A stretch of 59,062 nucleotides of DNA from an uncultured Geobacteraceae bacterium (lineage in GTDB: Bacteria > Desulfobacterota > Desulfuromonadia > Geobacterales > Pseudopelobacteraceae). The DNA lies in contig CAINRC010000132.1 in assembly GCA_903852495.1 (NCBI GenBank), forward strand, positions 1 through 59,062. The letters are read 5' to 3'. How positions within the stretch are numbered: position 1 is the first letter of the stretch; each line of letters starts with the position of its first letter. The notes below the pieces were generated by a model. The model was not told where the DNA came from and did no database searches. It saw only the letters and a program-made list of their open reading frames with translations. Both the position numbers and the translations under genes were made by a program. Positions 59,030-59,062 of this stretch are shown here, in pieces.

Positions 59030-59062
59030 ACGCAAAGACGCAAAGACGCAAAGACGCAAAGA
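59030..59062. repeat. 8-bp tandem repeat (ACGCAAAG), at least four copies
   Basis: The window ends inside a run of ACGCAAAG units: four complete copies and one base of a fifth are visible. It lies 26 bases after the M16 gene stop. Its full length is unknown because the window stops here. It is not a CRISPR, as there are no spacers. Confidence 0.9.

Noticed and set aside
59030-59062. CRISPR array at the window end
   Set aside because: The units are 8 bp and contiguous, with no spacers.

Overview
The window looks like chromosomal DNA of a Geobacter-like member of the Desulfuromonadales. The reasons are tandem giant multiheme c-type cytochromes mixing CxxCH with CxxxxCH haem motifs, a ResB/CcsA (system II) haem-ligation pair, a GAF-rich sigma-54 activator and dense ATGA-linked operons. 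All identifications rest on motif and family recognition by eye; no database search was possible.

Layout. 1-6254: three consecutive multiheme cytochromes on the + strand, the first cut by the window edge, built from shared modules (about 20 and 24 haem motifs in the two complete ones), closed by a perfect-palindrome terminator. 6374-13857: a lipoprotein, then a tightly packed operon of an anchored unknown protein, a GT39-like glycosyltransferase, ResB, CcsA, a radical SAM protein and an FAD oxidoreductase. ResB/CcsA would attach the haems the upstream cytochromes need. 13893-21706 (- strand): sigma-54 activator, a small inverted-repeat element, a 612-aa unknown, a PhnP-like metallo-beta-lactamase-fold hydrolase, an Nramp transporter and a gamma-carbonic anhydrase.

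21815-31101 (+): dapF, type II secretion gspC-D-E-F, a phosphohexomutase and an RND adaptor. 31105-31367 is a nested repeat. 31416-37567: RND pump, a fused PabB-PabC enzyme and a TolC-like channel. 37658-42580: PfkB kinase, TPR lipoprotein, RodZ-like protein, universal stress protein and an FAD-dependent dehydrogenase. 42622-44601 is a small islet that reads as more A/T-rich than its surroundings: MqsRA toxin-antitoxin, a DUF1330 protein, and a TumE-like toxin with a frame break followed by its winged-helix partner.

44630-53692 (-): a hypothetical gene, lon, then an Mla-type lipid-transport set (mlaE, an interposed EVE-domain gene, mlaF, mlaD) running into a paired M16 protease. 53762-59062 (+): a possible micro-gene with its own promoter, a 20-codon reading frame and a terminator; then a MacAB-type efflux operon with its own promoter, a HIT protein and another M16 peptidase; the window ends in an 8-bp tandem repeat.

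Best leads: the 53.8-54.1 kb micro-gene upstream of macAB, the frame break in the TumE-like toxin, modular gain and loss in the cytochromes, the cytochrome-maturation/radical SAM/FAD/glycosyltransferase operon, and enzymes inserted into transport operons (pabBC in an RND operon, EVE in an Mla operon).
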